Notes: generated from the sequence alone by a model not told the origin. Counted from the first letter of the stretch, positions 24,504-34,325 are shown. The stretch is 64,000 nt of DNA from Alistipes onderdonkii (GCF_025145285.1 NZ_CP102251.1:1-64000); one strand, 5' to 3'. Numbers and translations: made by a program.

Positions 24504-27359
24504 ATGAAAATTAACAAATTATCGTATTTATTGCTTGGGGCAGCCCTGTGCGGCTGTACGACGGACACGACAGAAGAGTCGGGAGCGAAGCAAACCGATG
24601 CGGACTTCATCGTACGCGCCACCGTCGGGGACGACGGACAGACCAGGGCCGATATGACGGAGGACGGGCTGAGGTTCTCGTTCAGCGCCGAGGATGCCGA
24701 CCGGATCGGCCTGTACCTGAACTATCCGGCCAACGACTGGACGGATCAGAACCTCTGTTTCGAAGCCGTGAACTCGCAGACAAAAGGCTGGGTGGATTTC
24801 AAGCAGGTGTCTTCCTCGACATTTGCCATCCAGGAAGGGCTGAATGTTTACGCCTACTACCCGTACGAAGAAAACGAAGCCCAGGTATCGGGGACGACGG
24901 ACGGCACGGCCGATTCGCGCGCGGCCGTGTCGAGCAACTGGGCGGGTACGCGCAACCTCGAAGTCCCGGCCGAACAGCAGCAGGTTGCCGGCGACGACTT
25001 TTCGAACCTGGCAAAATACTATGCACTGGCGGCCGTGCCCACCACGGTGGTCAACGATACGGACAATACTCCCACGGTAAAACTGAGTTTCTCGGGGATA
25101 TTCGCGCTGCTCCGCATCCGGCTGGTGAACGATACGGACAACGACGTAACGATCGGCCGGGTCGATTTCGAGGCAGCCCGGAACCAGCCCCTGACGGGGC
25201 TCTATACGGCAGACCTGACGGCGAACCCCCAATTCGGGAATACGGACTACAAGACCACGGCCGTAGCGGGCAGAACGGACAACAAGGTATCGGTGACGCT
25301 CGCCGTCCCGGCGACCATCGCGGCCGGAGGAGACACCTATATTTACGCCGTAGTACATCCGCTGCAGATCAGCTACTGCGTGATTACGGCATGGACGACC
25401 GACGGCTACAAGTTCGTGGAGCGCAAGACCTTCAACGACAATACCACGGTATCGTTGCAGCGCGACATCCGCAGGACGTTCAGATGCACGATGTCGGACA
25501 GCAACAAGCTCCCGGTGGACGCCCCGTCCCAGGATGCAGAGGGGTATTACGAGATCGACTCCTACGAGGACATGCTGTGGGTTTCGGAGAATGCCACCGA
25601 CGCTGCGAAGAAATATAAAATGACGAAGCACATTGACATGACGGGCAAAATTTACACCCCGATCGGATTCGGCACCAATTACACCGAAGGCGCCAAGGCA
25701 CAGGAGTTCGCAGGCGAATTCGACGGCGGAGGCCATACGATCAGCAACGTCACGGTCAATCCGTCGTACCACACCTGCGTGGGAATTTTCGGGGCTACGA
25801 AATCGGGCGCCGTGATCAAAAACCTGAAGGTCGCCAACCTCACCTACGAGAGCGACCTGCCGTCGGAGAAGGCAGGCCAGCGGAAATGGATCGGCGGACT
25901 GATCGGGTATGCCCTTCCCGGAACGACGGTTTCGGACGTGGCACTCACGAACATCAGTCTGACAGCAAACGGGAGCAAAGAAAGTGCCTCCACCTCCTAC
26001 CGCATTGGCGGCGTGATAGGCCTGATGGAACTGGGATCGGCGGAGGTTTCACTCTACAAGAACATCACGGCCGACGGCGTGACGCTGACGGGCGGCTACG
26101 CACTGGGCGGTTTCGCGGGGACGATGCAGCAAAACGCCCGTATCGAGGAGTGCTCGGTGAAGAACGTCACCATCCGGCATAAGAACCAGATACTGTACGG
26201 GGAGACGAGCTATCCGGCTACCGGAGGGTATGTTTATGCCTCTTCGTATTTCGCGGGCGACGTGAACCAGGGAACGATCGACATCACCTGCTCCGGGGAG
26301 CTGGTCAGCGGGACGAATTCGCGCGAAGACCTCGACGGGCTCGGGTCGATGTACGAGTCGACGTGGGACATACAGCCCTATGTCGGCGAATTGTGCATCA
26401 GTACGCTGACCCTGAACGGCGAGGCGCTGAGCCGCAAGGTGGAGGTCGCAACACCGGAGGAACTGGCCGCAACGCTGGCATCGCGCGGCGGCGAGATCGC
26501 CGTGACCGCCGACCTCGACCTGACGGCCGCGCAAGCAGTGCAGGTCAACTACCCCACCGTGCTTACGCTCGGCCAAGGGACGAAGATAACGGTCTCGTCC
26601 AACAAGCTGAACAACTACTCGGATCTCACGGTTTCGGGCCCCGGCTCCATTACGGGCGATTACGGCCTGATCCGGAATTACGCAGGGGCCAACCTGACCA
26701 TCGACGGGGGCGCGACGCTCGAAACGACCAATAACCAGCAGGGGTCGGGCATCCTGAACAACGGCGGCAAGGTCGTACTCGGGGACTGCACCGTCAACGC
26801 GGCTTTTTACGCCGTTGCCAACCAGGGCGGCGGCTCGCTGATTGTCAATAACGGGAAGTTCTCCTCGACGGCACACAACGGAAACGGCCAGTGGGCATAT
26901 TGCATCCGCACGTTGGGCGAAGGGACGGAAACCGTCATCAACTACGCCGAGGTATCGGGCGTACAAGGAGCCGTGACGGTCGACTCGGGCGGCAAGGTGA
27001 CGATCAACGACGGTATTTTCTCGACCTACGACCTGTCAGGCACGGGCAACAATTTCCACGGGCTGGCCGTACTGGCCGACGGACATGCGGTCGTGAACGG
27101 CGGTAAATTTTACAGCGAAGGGCACGACTACTGCGTACGCCTGGGCGACGACGGTGCGGCAGCGGCTTCCGACCCGAGCACGGTCGAGCTGAAAGGCGGC
27201 TATTTCGGCGACATGGGGCTCGACAAGATCAACGGCGGCACGACGATCACCCCGGCAGCAGGTTACAAATTCGAACAACTGGCTGAACCGATTGTCGAGC
27301 AGTCCACGACCGTCCCCGGAAAAACCAACACCTACAAATACCGGATCGTGGCCCAATGA
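24504..27359 (+). CDS. large fimbrillin-like / beta-helix surface lipoprotein
   Basis: A 951-aa lipoprotein (lipobox LCGC at about residue 18). Residues about 30-330 look like a fimbrillin A-type domain: an early TRAD motif, repeated strands, then KLSFSGIFALLRIRL. From about 345 there are GLUG-like repeats (FAGEFDGGGHTISNV, GGVIGLM, ALGGFAGTM). From about 640 the protein turns into a Gly/Asn-rich right-handed beta-helix (NLTIDGGATLETTNN, KVVLGDCTVNA, KVTINDGIFST). It is probably an outer-surface adhesin or glycan-interacting protein. No usher-like or anchoring genes flank it, and it follows the 37-aa peptide. Confidence 0.82.
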   Translation: MKINKLSYLLLGAALCGCTTDTTEESGAKQTDADFIVRATVGDDGQTRADMTEDGLRFSFSAEDADRIGLYLNYPANDWTDQNLCFEAVNSQTKGWVDFKQVSSSTFAIQEGLNVYAYYPYEENEAQVSGTTDGTADSRAAVSSNWAGTRNLEVPAEQQQVAGDDFSNLAKYYALAAVPTTVVNDTDNTPTVKLSFSGIFALLRIRLVNDTDNDVTIGRVDFEAARNQPLTGLYTADLTANPQFGNTDYKTTAVAGRTDNKVSVTLAVPATIAAGGDTYIYAVVHPLQISYCVITAWTTDGYKFVERKTFNDNTTVSLQRDIRRTFRCTMSDSNKLPVDAPSQDAEGYYEIDSYEDMLWVSENATDAAKKYKMTKHIDMTGKIYTPIGFGTNYTEGAKAQEFAGEFDGGGHTISNVTVNPSYHTCVGIFGATKSGAVIKNLKVANLTYESDLPSEKAGQRKWIGGLIGYALPGTTVSDVALTNISLTANGSKESASTSYRIGGVIGLMELGSAEVSLYKNITADGVTLTGGYALGGFAGTMQQNARIEECSVKNVTIRHKNQILYGETSYPATGGYVYASSYFAGDVNQGTIDITCSGELVSGTNSREDLDGLGSMYESTWDIQPYVGELCISTLTLNGEALSRKVEVATPEELAATLASRGGEIAVTADLDLTAAQAVQVNYPTVLTLGQGTKITVSSNKLNNYSDLTVSGPGSITGDYGLIRNYAGANLTIDGGATLETTNNQQGSGILNNGGKVVLGDCTVNAAFYAVANQGGGSLIVNNGKFSSTAHNGNGQWAYCIRTLGEGTETVINYAEVSGVQGAVTVDSGGKVTINDGIFSTYDLSGTGNNFHGLAVLADGHAVVNGGKFYSEGHDYCVRLGDDGAAAASDPSTVELKGGYFGDMGLDKINGGTTITPAAGYKFEQLAEPIVEQSTTVPGKTNTYKYRIVAQ

Positions 27360-27420
27360 CGGGCATGGTCATCACGAAACGCCTGCGGCGGCCGGGAAAC
27401 CCGGACGGCAGACGATGCTG

Positions 27421-27452
27421 AAAGGGCAGCTCCCGCGGGGAGCTGCCCTTTT
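27421..27452. terminator. bidirectional terminator between convergent genes
   Basis: A 13-14-bp stem (AAAGGGCAGCTCCC / GGGGAGCTGCCCTTT) with A- and T-runs at its ends lies between the fimbrillin-like gene and argS. Confidence 0.88.
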
Positions 27453-27489
27453 CGAAATCATATCTCAGCTTTCGCAGCCCGGCAACGGA

Positions 27490-29271
27490 TTACATCCGCT
27501 CCGGGACGTCGATGCCGAGCAGGTTCATGCCGCGGCGGATGACACGCGCCACCTGCCCGGCCAGCCGGAGACGCATCGTGCGGGTCGCTGCATCCTCTTC
27601 CCGGAGGATCGAATGATCATGGTAGTATCCGTTGAACTGCTTGGCCAGCTCGTAGACATAGGCGCCGATGACCGAGGGGGCGAAATTTTCGCCCGCGGCG
27701 GCCACGACCGACGGATATTCCGTGAGCGTCTTCACCAGATCGATCTCCTCGGGCAGGTAATCGGCCTGCACGGCGGCGGAAAAGTCGATCCCGGCTTCGG
27801 TAGCCTTGCGCAGGATCGAGCAAATACGCGCATGGGTATATTGGATGAACGGCCCCGTATTGCCGTTGAAGTCGATGGATTCGCGCGGGTCGAAAAGCAT
27901 GGTCTTCCTGGGGTCGACCTTGAGGATGAAATACTTGAGCGCCCCCAGCCCGACCATCGTCGACACGGCATTGGCTTCTTCTTCGGAGCAGCCGTCCAGC
28001 TTGCCCAGCTCGGCGGACATCTCGCGTGCGGTAGCGACCATGCCGGCGATCAGGTCGTCGGCGTCGACCACCGTGCCCTCGCGCGACTTCATCTTGCCCT
28101 CGGGCAGTTCCACCATGCCGTAGGAGAGGTGCGTGATATGGTCGCTCCAGTCGGCATACCCCAGTTTCTTGAGCACCAGCTTGAGCACCTGGAAGTGGTA
28201 GTTCTGTTCGTTGCCCACGACATAGATCATGTCGTCGAGTTTGTTATCCTCGAAGCGGCGGTAGGCCGTACCCAGATCCTGCGTCATGTAGACCGAAGTC
28301 CCGTCGCCGCGCAGCAGCAGTTTCTCGTCCAGCCCGTCGGCCGTGAGGTCGATCCAGACCGAATTGTCGGGACGGCGGTAGAAAACACCCTTGCGGAGCC
28401 CCTCCTCGACGAGGCTCTTGCCCAGCAGGTAGGTCTGCGATTCGTAGTAAACCTTGTCGAAATCGACGCCCAGCGCCTTGTAGGTCACGTCGAAGCCCTC
28501 GTACACCCAGCCGTTCATGGTTTCCCAAAGCGAGTAGACCTCGGGATCGCGGGCCTCCCACCTGCGCAGCATCTCCTGCGCCTCGAGCATCACGGGGGCG
28601 TTCTTTTTCGCCTCCTCCTCGCTCTGCCCCTGTGCCATGAGCTCCTTGATTTGCGCTTTGTAGTGCTTGTCGAATTCGACGTAGTATTTGCCTACGAGGT
28701 GGTCGCCCTTCATGCCCGACGTGGCGGGCGTTTCGCCGTTGCCGTAGAGTTTCCACGCCAGCATCGACTTGCAGATATGGATGCCGCGGTCGTTCACCAG
28801 GTTGGCCTTGATGACGTTATGGCCGTTGGCCTTGAGTATTTGCGCCACGGAGTAGCCCAGCAGGTTGTTGCGGATATGCCCCAGGTGCAGGGGTTTGTTG
28901 GTATTGGGCGACGAATATTCGATCATGACCGTGCGCCCGGTGGCCGGGGCCTGCCCGAAATCGGCATCGGCAGCGACCTCGTCAAAACGCGCCGCCCAGA
29001 AAGCGCCGTCGAGCACGAGGTTCAGGAAACCCTTGATGACATTGAAAGACTTGATTTCGGGGACGTTGGCCGTCATATAACCGCCGATCTCGGTCGCAGT
29101 GGCTTCGGGCGACTTGCGGCTTCGTCGCAGCAGCGGGAAGGTCACGAGCGTATAATCGCCCTCGAATTCCTTGCGGGTCTTCTGAATCTGCAACTGTTCG
29201 CCGTCGAGCGTACCGTAAAGCGCCTCCACCGAGCGGCGGACGGCATCCGAAATAAAGTTCTCAATATTCAT
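27490..29271 (-). CDS. argS: arginine--tRNA ligase
   Basis: Charges tRNA-Arg with arginine. The 593-aa enzyme has the class I HIGH motif as SPNTNKPLHLGHIRNN (about residues 121-136), the KMSKS-like motif as GKMKSREGT (about 390), and an N-terminal Arg-tRNA synthetase domain. The C-terminal anticodon-binding DALR domain ends RRGMNLLGIDVPERM. Length is normal. It is monocistronic, divergent from the CBS/CorC gene, and shares a terminator with the convergent lipoprotein gene. Confidence 0.96.
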   Translation of the reverse strand: MNIENFISDAVRRSVEALYGTLDGEQLQIQKTRKEFEGDYTLVTFPLLRRSRKSPEATATEIGGYMTANVPEIKSFNVIKGFLNLVLDGAFWAARFDEVAADADFGQAPATGRTVMIEYSSPNTNKPLHLGHIRNNLLGYSVAQILKANGHNVIKANLVNDRGIHICKSMLAWKLYGNGETPATSGMKGDHLVGKYYVEFDKHYKAQIKELMAQGQSEEEAKKNAPVMLEAQEMLRRWEARDPEVYSLWETMNGWVYEGFDVTYKALGVDFDKVYYESQTYLLGKSLVEEGLRKGVFYRRPDNSVWIDLTADGLDEKLLLRGDGTSVYMTQDLGTAYRRFEDNKLDDMIYVVGNEQNYHFQVLKLVLKKLGYADWSDHITHLSYGMVELPEGKMKSREGTVVDADDLIAGMVATAREMSAELGKLDGCSEEEANAVSTMVGLGALKYFILKVDPRKTMLFDPRESIDFNGNTGPFIQYTHARICSILRKATEAGIDFSAAVQADYLPEEIDLVKTLTEYPSVVAAAGENFAPSVIGAYVYELAKQFNGYYHDHSILREEDAATRTMRLRLAGQVARVIRRGMNLLGIDVPERM

Positions 29272-29291
29272 ATCGTGAAAGAATTTGTCCG

Positions 29292-29299
29292 CAAATTTA
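29292..29299 (-). promoter_or_regulatory. -7 promoter box for argS
   Basis: On the reverse strand this reads TAAATTTG, 20 bp before the argS ATG. Confidence 0.55.
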
Positions 29300-29414
29300 G
29301 TATTTTTTCAGGGAATATTCAATCCCCGGCCCCATATTATTCGGACAGGATGCAATACCCTGCCCCGGCACCGGCGGGCGCACAAATAAATTTGGCATTA
29401 CACACGCCATGCAT

Positions 29415-29422
29415 TATCTTTG
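29415..29422 (+). promoter_or_regulatory. promoter for the CBS/CorC gene
   Basis: TATCTTTG is a perfect -7 box, with a TTTGG -33-like element about 19 bp upstream (29391-29396). The ATG at 29447 follows after 24 bp, which excludes the TTG that would lie inside the box. Confidence 0.7.
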
Positions 29423-29446
29423 CAGACAAACAAACCGGACACCCCA

Positions 29447-30703
29447 ATGGAGTTCCTCATCATTCTATTATTAATCATCCTGAACGGCTTCTTCGCCATG
29501 TCGGAGATCGCCATGATCTCCGCGCGCCGCTCCAATCTGGAGATGCAGGCGCGGCAGGCGCAGAAGCTTATTGAAGACCCGGACAAATTCCTTTCGACCA
29601 TCCAGATCGGCATCACGCTGATAGGCATCCTCACGGGTATCTACTCGGGCGATGCGCTGGCCACGAAATTCGGCCGGGAGCTCGCCGCACTCGGCATTTC
29701 CCTGCGCACGGCCACGGTCGTGGCGCAGATCACGATCGTCATCGTCGTAACCTACCTGACCCTCATATTCGGGGAGCTCGTGCCCAAACGCATCGGCATG
29801 AACTCGGCGGAAAAGATCGCCAAGCTGGCAGCACGGCCCATGCGCCTGCTCTCGCTGCTGGCCTCGCCGTTCGTATGGCTCCTGTCGCGCAGCACCGCAG
29901 GCGTGACCCGCCTGCTGGGGCTCCGCAAATCGGATTCGAAGGTCACCGAGGAGGAGATACGCTCCATCATCCAGGAAGGTGCGGAGGACGGCGAAGTGCA
30001 GGAGGTAGAGCAGAAGATCATGGGCCGCGTATTTTCGCTGGGCGACAGGACGGTCGAGTCGATCATGACCTTCCGCAGCGAACTGGTATGGATCGACACC
30101 GCGATGACGCCGGAACAGATCCGCGAACGGGTCAACCGGGAGCCCCACAACCGCTATCCCGTCGGCGAAGGGAGCCTCGACAAGCTCGCAGGCGTCGTCT
30201 ACCTGAAAGACCTGTTCCGGCATATCGACGAACCCGGATTCGACATCCGCAACCACCTTTCTCCCGCCAAGTTCTTCCACGAGGGATTCGAGGTATACAG
30301 CGCGCTGGAGCAGCTCCGCAGCGAGCAGCTCGGCTACGGCATCGTGTGCGACGAGTTCGGCGTAACGCGCGGCATCGTCACCCTGAAGGACATCTTCGAG
30401 GCGCTGGTCGGCGAGATCCCCGACAGCTACGAGGAACCCGACATCGTACGGCGCGAGGACGGCAGTGTACTCATCGACGGGCAGTGTCCGTTTTACGATT
30501 TCCTGGCCTTTTTCGGCGAGGAGAACGCCATTCCCCGCAATGCCTACAATACGATCAGCGGACTGGTTCTCGACCAGCTGAAACACATTCCCGCCACGGG
30601 GGAGAAGCTCCGCTGGAACAGTTTCGACCTCGAGATCGTCGACATGGACGGCGTCCGCATCGACAAAATACTCGTAACACACGACCAAGCGGGCGAATCA
30701 TGA
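29447..30703 (+). CDS. CNNM/CorC-type membrane protein with CBS domains
   Basis: The 418-aa protein belongs to the HlyC/CorC family once called hemolysins and now linked to magnesium/cobalt export. Residues 1-180 form the DUF21 membrane domain with three to four helices (EFLIILLLIILNGFFAMSE is the first). Then come two CBS domains (MTFRSELVWID near 205 and HEGFEVYSALEQL near 285, with DEFGVTRGIVTLKDIFEALVG split between strands). A CorC_HlyC domain (about 340-415) ends the protein. Its stop overlaps the dus start (ATGA), so the two are coupled. Confidence 0.92.
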   Translation: MEFLIILLLIILNGFFAMSEIAMISARRSNLEMQARQAQKLIEDPDKFLSTIQIGITLIGILTGIYSGDALATKFGRELAALGISLRTATVVAQITIVIVVTYLTLIFGELVPKRIGMNSAEKIAKLAARPMRLLSLLASPFVWLLSRSTAGVTRLLGLRKSDSKVTEEEIRSIIQEGAEDGEVQEVEQKIMGRVFSLGDRTVESIMTFRSELVWIDTAMTPEQIRERVNREPHNRYPVGEGSLDKLAGVVYLKDLFRHIDEPGFDIRNHLSPAKFFHEGFEVYSALEQLRSEQLGYGIVCDEFGVTRGIVTLKDIFEALVGEIPDSYEEPDIVRREDGSVLIDGQCPFYDFLAFFGEENAIPRNAYNTISGLVLDQLKHIPATGEKLRWNSFDLEIVDMDGVRIDKILVTHDQAGES

Positions 30704-31722
30704 AAATTGCCGACATAGAACTCGGGGAAAAACCCCTGCTGCTGGCGCCGATGGAGGACGTGACCGACCCGTCGTTCCGCTACATGTGCAAGCGTTTCGG
30801 CGCCGACGTGGTCTACACGGAATTCATCTCCTCCGACGGGCTGATACGCGACGCGGCCAAGTCGCTCAAAAAGCTCGAAATCGACGACGCGGAGCGTCCG
30901 GTGGGCATCCAGCTCTACGGACATCTGGTCGAACCGATGGTCGAGGCGGCGCGCATGGCCGAAGCGGCCGGCCCGGACATCATCGACATCAACTTCGGCT
31001 GCCCCGTGAAGAAGATCGCGGGGCGGGGCGCCGGGTCGGGCATGATGCGCGACGTGCCGCTGATGGTCGAAATGACGCGGCGGATCGTGGAGGCGGTCGG
31101 AAAACCCGTGACCGTGAAAACCCGCCTGGGCTGGGACGACGAGTCGAAGAACATCGAGGAGATAGCCCTGCGCCTGCAGGACGTCGGCATCGCGGCGCTC
31201 ACGATACACGGCCGCACACGGGCCCAGATGTACCGCGGCGAAGCCGACTGGACGCTGATCGGCAAGGTGAAGAACAATCCGCAGATACAAATCCCGATCA
31301 TCGGCAACGGCGATGTGGATTCGGGGCCGAAAGCGGCCGAAATGTTCGACCGCTACGGCGTGGACGGCGTGATGATCGGCCGCGCGACCTACGGGCGCCC
31401 GTGGATATTCCGCGAGGTGAAACACTACCTTGCCACGGGCGAAGTGCTGCCCCAGCCATCGGTCTGCGAGCGGGTGGAGATCGCCAAGGAGCACCTGCGA
31501 AAATCGTTGGAAATCAAAGGTGAATACGTGGGCATCCTCGAAATGCGCCGCCACCTGTCCAACTATTTCAAGGGGCTGCCCGATTTCAAGCCTACGCGCC
31601 TGAAGCTGGTCACGCTGCTCGACATCCCCGAACTGTTCGCCACGCTCGACTCGATCGCCGAGCGCTGGGGCGATTTCGACGTGAGCGGCACAGTGCCCGC
31701 ACCGCTGTCGCACGACCTGTAA
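30700..31722 (+). CDS. dus: tRNA dihydrouridine synthase
   Basis: A 340-aa FMN-dependent enzyme that reduces uridines in the tRNA D-loop. The N-terminus has LLLAPMEDVTDPSFR, the FMN-binding start of Dus proteins. The catalytic cysteine lies in DINFGCPVKK (about residues 97-106). TIHGRTRAQMYRGEADW and IIGNGDV give the phosphate-binding loops. The frame is open far upstream in another phase of the CBS gene, but the ATGA overlap fixes the start. Confidence 0.95.
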   Translation: MKIADIELGEKPLLLAPMEDVTDPSFRYMCKRFGADVVYTEFISSDGLIRDAAKSLKKLEIDDAERPVGIQLYGHLVEPMVEAARMAEAAGPDIIDINFGCPVKKIAGRGAGSGMMRDVPLMVEMTRRIVEAVGKPVTVKTRLGWDDESKNIEEIALRLQDVGIAALTIHGRTRAQMYRGEADWTLIGKVKNNPQIQIPIIGNGDVDSGPKAAEMFDRYGVDGVMIGRATYGRPWIFREVKHYLATGEVLPQPSVCERVEIAKEHLRKSLEIKGEYVGILEMRRHLSNYFKGLPDFKPTRLKLVTLLDIPELFATLDSIAERWGDFDVSGTVPAPLSHDL

Positions 31723-31817
31723 TCGATCGGGTTCACACGAAGGCCGATTCCGGTCGGTGGCCGAGACGGAGATGGAACGGGGTTTTGCCCGTTCTGTGCG
31801 AAACAGCAAAAAAATAC

Positions 31818-31841
31818 GCCTGATCCCAAACGGGATCAGGC
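31818..31841 (-). terminator. intrinsic terminator for mgsA
   Basis: A perfect 10-bp stem (GCCTGATCCC / GGGATCAGGC), a 4-nt loop, and an A-run on the left that gives the T-run on the reverse strand. Confidence 0.82.
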
Positions 31842-31865
31842 ATTTACATGCTCATAGCGCAACCA

Positions 31866-32360
31866 TTACTTCAGCACACGCTCGACATAGGCTTTGTAAT
31901 CCTTTACGACGGGCTCGTAATCCTCGTCCTCGAAGAGCGGCGACGAGATCAGGAAATCGGCCGACGAACGGTTGATCGCCGTCGGGACATTGTAGAGCGT
32001 CGCCAGGCGTAACAACGCCTTGACGTCGACGTCGTGCGGCTGCGCCGACATGGGATCCCAGAAGAAGATCAGGGCGTTGATCTTGCCGTCGGCGATCAGC
32101 GACCCCAACTGCTGGTCACCGCCCAGCGGGCCGGATTTGAGCAGCGTGATTTTCAGGTCGGGCAATTCCCGGATCCCATCCGCGGATTCGTCTTCCTCGC
32201 GGTGATCCCGCAGTGTCTTTTCGACCATCTTGCCGGTCGTACCCGTACAAACGAGATGATGGCGGCTCAGGTTCCTGCTGTTCCAGTCGACCCATTCGGC
32301 CAGGTCGCGTTTCATATTGTCGTGGGCAACCAGTGCCAGCACTTTCGTCATTTTAGCCAT
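31866..32360 (-). CDS. mgsA: methylglyoxal synthase
   Basis: Converts dihydroxyacetone phosphate to methylglyoxal, bypassing lower glycolysis when phosphate is short. The 164-aa product shows the MGS-like fold motifs: LVAHDNMKRDLAEW at the start, CTGTTGKMVE (about 39-48), the phosphate-binding SGPLGGDQQLGSLI and the catalytic aspartate region FFWDPMSAQPHDVDVKALLR (about 98-117). The frame extends 12 codons upstream, but MAKMTKVLALVAHD is the family-like start. It has a good reverse-strand promoter box. Confidence 0.95.
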   Translation of the reverse strand: MAKMTKVLALVAHDNMKRDLAEWVDWNSRNLSRHHLVCTGTTGKMVEKTLRDHREEDESADGIRELPDLKITLLKSGPLGGDQQLGSLIADGKINALIFFWDPMSAQPHDVDVKALLRLATLYNVPTAINRSSADFLISSPLFEDEDYEPVVKDYKAYVERVLK

Positions 32361-32382
32361 AGCGATATTTTTATCCGTTGAA

Positions 32383-32390
32383 CAAAGATA
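32383..32390 (-). promoter_or_regulatory. -7 promoter box for mgsA
   Basis: Reads TATCTTTG on the reverse strand, 22 bp before the chosen ATG. It supports the shorter start. Confidence 0.65.
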
Positions 32391-32449
32391 ATACAAACAC
32401 GGGGATTACGGATAAAAACATACGAATTTAATCGGGATACGACACAACA

Positions 32450-32472
32450 AAAAAGCCCCGCTCGGGCGGGGC
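32450..32472 (-). terminator. intrinsic terminator for the DUF5606 gene
   Basis: A GC-rich stem (GCCCCGC / GCGGGGC) with an A-run on its left, which is a T-run on the reverse strand, just past the stop of the DUF5606 gene. Confidence 0.8.
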
Positions 32473-32479
32473 TCAGGGC

Positions 32480-32884
32480 TTATTCGGTTTCGGCCGGAAG
32501 CTTGAATTCGGTAAACCCGGCTTTCACGAGAATGTTGTACCACGCAAAGCACTTCTTTATGTCGGAAACGTGTACCCGGTCGCGGTCATAGTCGGGAAGC
32601 ACCTCGGCGAAACAGGCTTTCAGTTTTTCGGGCGACTCCTTGGGGCTGACGGCCTCGCGGCCGCCCGTATGGGCATAGATCTTGGTGAACACATCGGCCA
32701 AGGGAATGTCGTCCCCCTCGGTGAACATCGAGATCTCGGTCAGCGAACTTACTTTCGACGTCGCCGAAGCGTTCATCCGCCTGCCGTCGAGCAATGATTC
32801 GACGATCACACCGTGCGTGGACTGCGCTACATACTTATAAAGTCCGGGCTGGCCCGAGATGGCCAGGATTTCTTTCAATTCCAT
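32480..32884 (-). CDS. DUF5606 family protein
   Basis: The 134-aa product starts MELKEILAISGQPGLYKYV, the typical N-terminus of DUF5606, a Bacteroidetes-specific family. It contains RRMNASATSKVSSLTEISM and ends in a region rich in charged residues (KKCFAWYNILVKAGFTEF). No signal peptide; cytoplasmic; function unknown. The frame is open upstream, but the ATG gives the family start. It lies 20 bp after the reverse-strand lipoprotein gene and is likely co-transcribed with it. Confidence 0.82.
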   Translation of the reverse strand: MELKEILAISGQPGLYKYVAQSTHGVIVESLLDGRRMNASATSKVSSLTEISMFTEGDDIPLADVFTKIYAHTGGREAVSPKESPEKLKACFAEVLPDYDRDRVHVSDIKKCFAWYNILVKAGFTEFKLPAETE

Positions 32885-32904
32885 ATTGTTATATAGTGTG
32901 TAAA

Positions 32905-33345
32905 TTAATTCGCTTCGGGGTTGGGCATCGGCTCCGGGTCGGTCTCTTCCTGCACGGTATATTCGTATACCTCGGAGAACGTATACACGCCGTAGGCAGA
33001 GACGGCAAGTATCTGGAAAGTCACTTTCGTGCCGGCCTTCTCCTTGCCGATCGTACCCGAATAGCGTTTTTCCGTATCCGTCTTGTTGGTACTCAGCCAT
33101 GCACCCTCTTCCTTCACCTTCGTCTCGTCGTCGTTGAGGGCCCGCAGGATGCTGATGCCGGTAAATCCGTATTCACTCGTGACGGTCGCCGTTACGCGGA
33201 CGTCATCGCCGGCATGGACATCATCAAGGCCGGGGCTGCAAGAGACATTCGAAATTACGGGCGCAACCTTATACTCGGGGCCGAGTTCCTTGTTGCAAGC
33301 CGCCAGGCAGCATGCCGCCACGGCCATGATAAGCAGTTTTTTCAT
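32905..33345 (-). CDS. small lipoprotein of unknown function
   Basis: The 146-aa product has a lipoprotein signal with lipobox LAAC (about residue 17). A single Ig-like or fibronectin-like beta domain follows (PVISNVSCSPGLDDVHAGD, VRVTATVTSEYGFTGI), then a Pro/Glu-rich tail. It should be anchored at the periplasmic or surface side. It follows the mscS gene by 12 bp on the same strand, so mscS, this gene and the DUF5606 gene may form one transcript. Confidence 0.75.
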   Translation of the reverse strand: MKKLLIMAVAACCLAACNKELGPEYKVAPVISNVSCSPGLDDVHAGDDVRVTATVTSEYGFTGISILRALNDDETKVKEEGAWLSTNKTDTEKRYSGTIGKEKAGTKVTFQILAVSAYGVYTFSEVYEYTVQEETDPEPMPNPEAN

Positions 33346-33357
33346 TTTATAGGCAGA

Positions 33358-34308
33358 TTAATTGTTTTTCACATGCACATCCATCTGCGGGAAGGGGAAG
33401 TTGATCCCCTTTTCGGGCAGTTGTTTGTAGAATTTTTCGTTGTTTTCGAAGAACACGTTCCAGTAATCGCCGTTCTTCACCCAGGCTCGCGCAGAGAGGT
33501 TGACCGAGCTGTCGGCAAGGGCCGCGACCCACACCACGGGCGCAGGGTCGCCCAGCACGCGGTTGTCGGCGGCAAGGATGGCGAGGATCGCCGCACGCGC
33601 CGTATCCACGTCGTCGCCGTACGAAATGCCGATCGTCCAGTCCACACGGCGGGTATCGGACGTGGAATAATTGTCGATGATGGCCGTGGCGATCGAGTTG
33701 TTCGGAATGTAAATTGTCTGGTTGTCGGCCGTAGTGATGACCGTCGAGAAGAGCTTGATCTCGCGCACGGTGCCCGACTGCCCCTGTGCCGAGATGTAGT
33801 CGCCGACACGGTAAGGTTTCATGAGCAGGATCATCACGCCGCCCGCGAAGTTCTGGGCCGTTCCGCTCAGGGCCATACCGATGGCCAGCGTGGCGGCGGA
33901 GAAGACGGCGATGAGCGACGTGACGTTGACGCCCAGCGTCGAGACGACGATCAGCACCAGCAGCAGCGTGAAGATCACGCGCACGGTGTTGCGCATGAAC
34001 GACCGCAGCGAAATATCGACACGGCGGTGTTCCAGCGCCAGGTCGAGCAGCCTGACGATGCGCCGCAGGATCCAGCGGCCGACGAAATAGATCGCCAGCG
34101 CGAGGAGGATTTTCAGCAGTATCCAGACCGACTCGGAGAGGAGGTTCTGCAATACGGTCTCGAGATCGAGGTTCGCAATTTTATGGACGGTCTCCGCGAA
34201 ATGGGCTTTCTGCACACTGTCGGGCAGCATCAGCGGCGCGGGCGTCTCGGTTCCTAAAAAAAGAGGCCACATAAACCGGGAATAAAGTTTGTCTGCAAAA
34301 ATAACCAA
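33358..34308 (-). CDS. mscS: small-conductance mechanosensitive channel (MscS family)
   Basis: The 316-aa protein has three N-terminal hydrophobic segments (the first near SVWILLKILLALAIYFVG, residues about 60-78). The pore helix has the Ala/Gly pattern AVFSAATLAIGMALSGT. The beta domain follows (YRVGDYISAQGQSGTVREI, PNNSIATAIIDNYS), then the C-terminal cytoplasmic cage (DWTIGISYGDDVDTA). It opens on membrane tension to release osmolytes. An alternative start is the second Met (MWPLF). It is divergent from serB. Confidence 0.92.
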   Translation of the reverse strand: MVIFADKLYSRFMWPLFLGTETPAPLMLPDSVQKAHFAETVHKIANLDLETVLQNLLSESVWILLKILLALAIYFVGRWILRRIVRLLDLALEHRRVDISLRSFMRNTVRVIFTLLLVLIVVSTLGVNVTSLIAVFSAATLAIGMALSGTAQNFAGGVMILLMKPYRVGDYISAQGQSGTVREIKLFSTVITTADNQTIYIPNNSIATAIIDNYSTSDTRRVDWTIGISYGDDVDTARAAILAILAADNRVLGDPAPVVWVAALADSSVNLSARAWVKNGDYWNVFFENNEKFYKQLPEKGINFPFPQMDVHVKNN

Positions 34309-34325
34309 AAAAAAGAGAAGTTTAC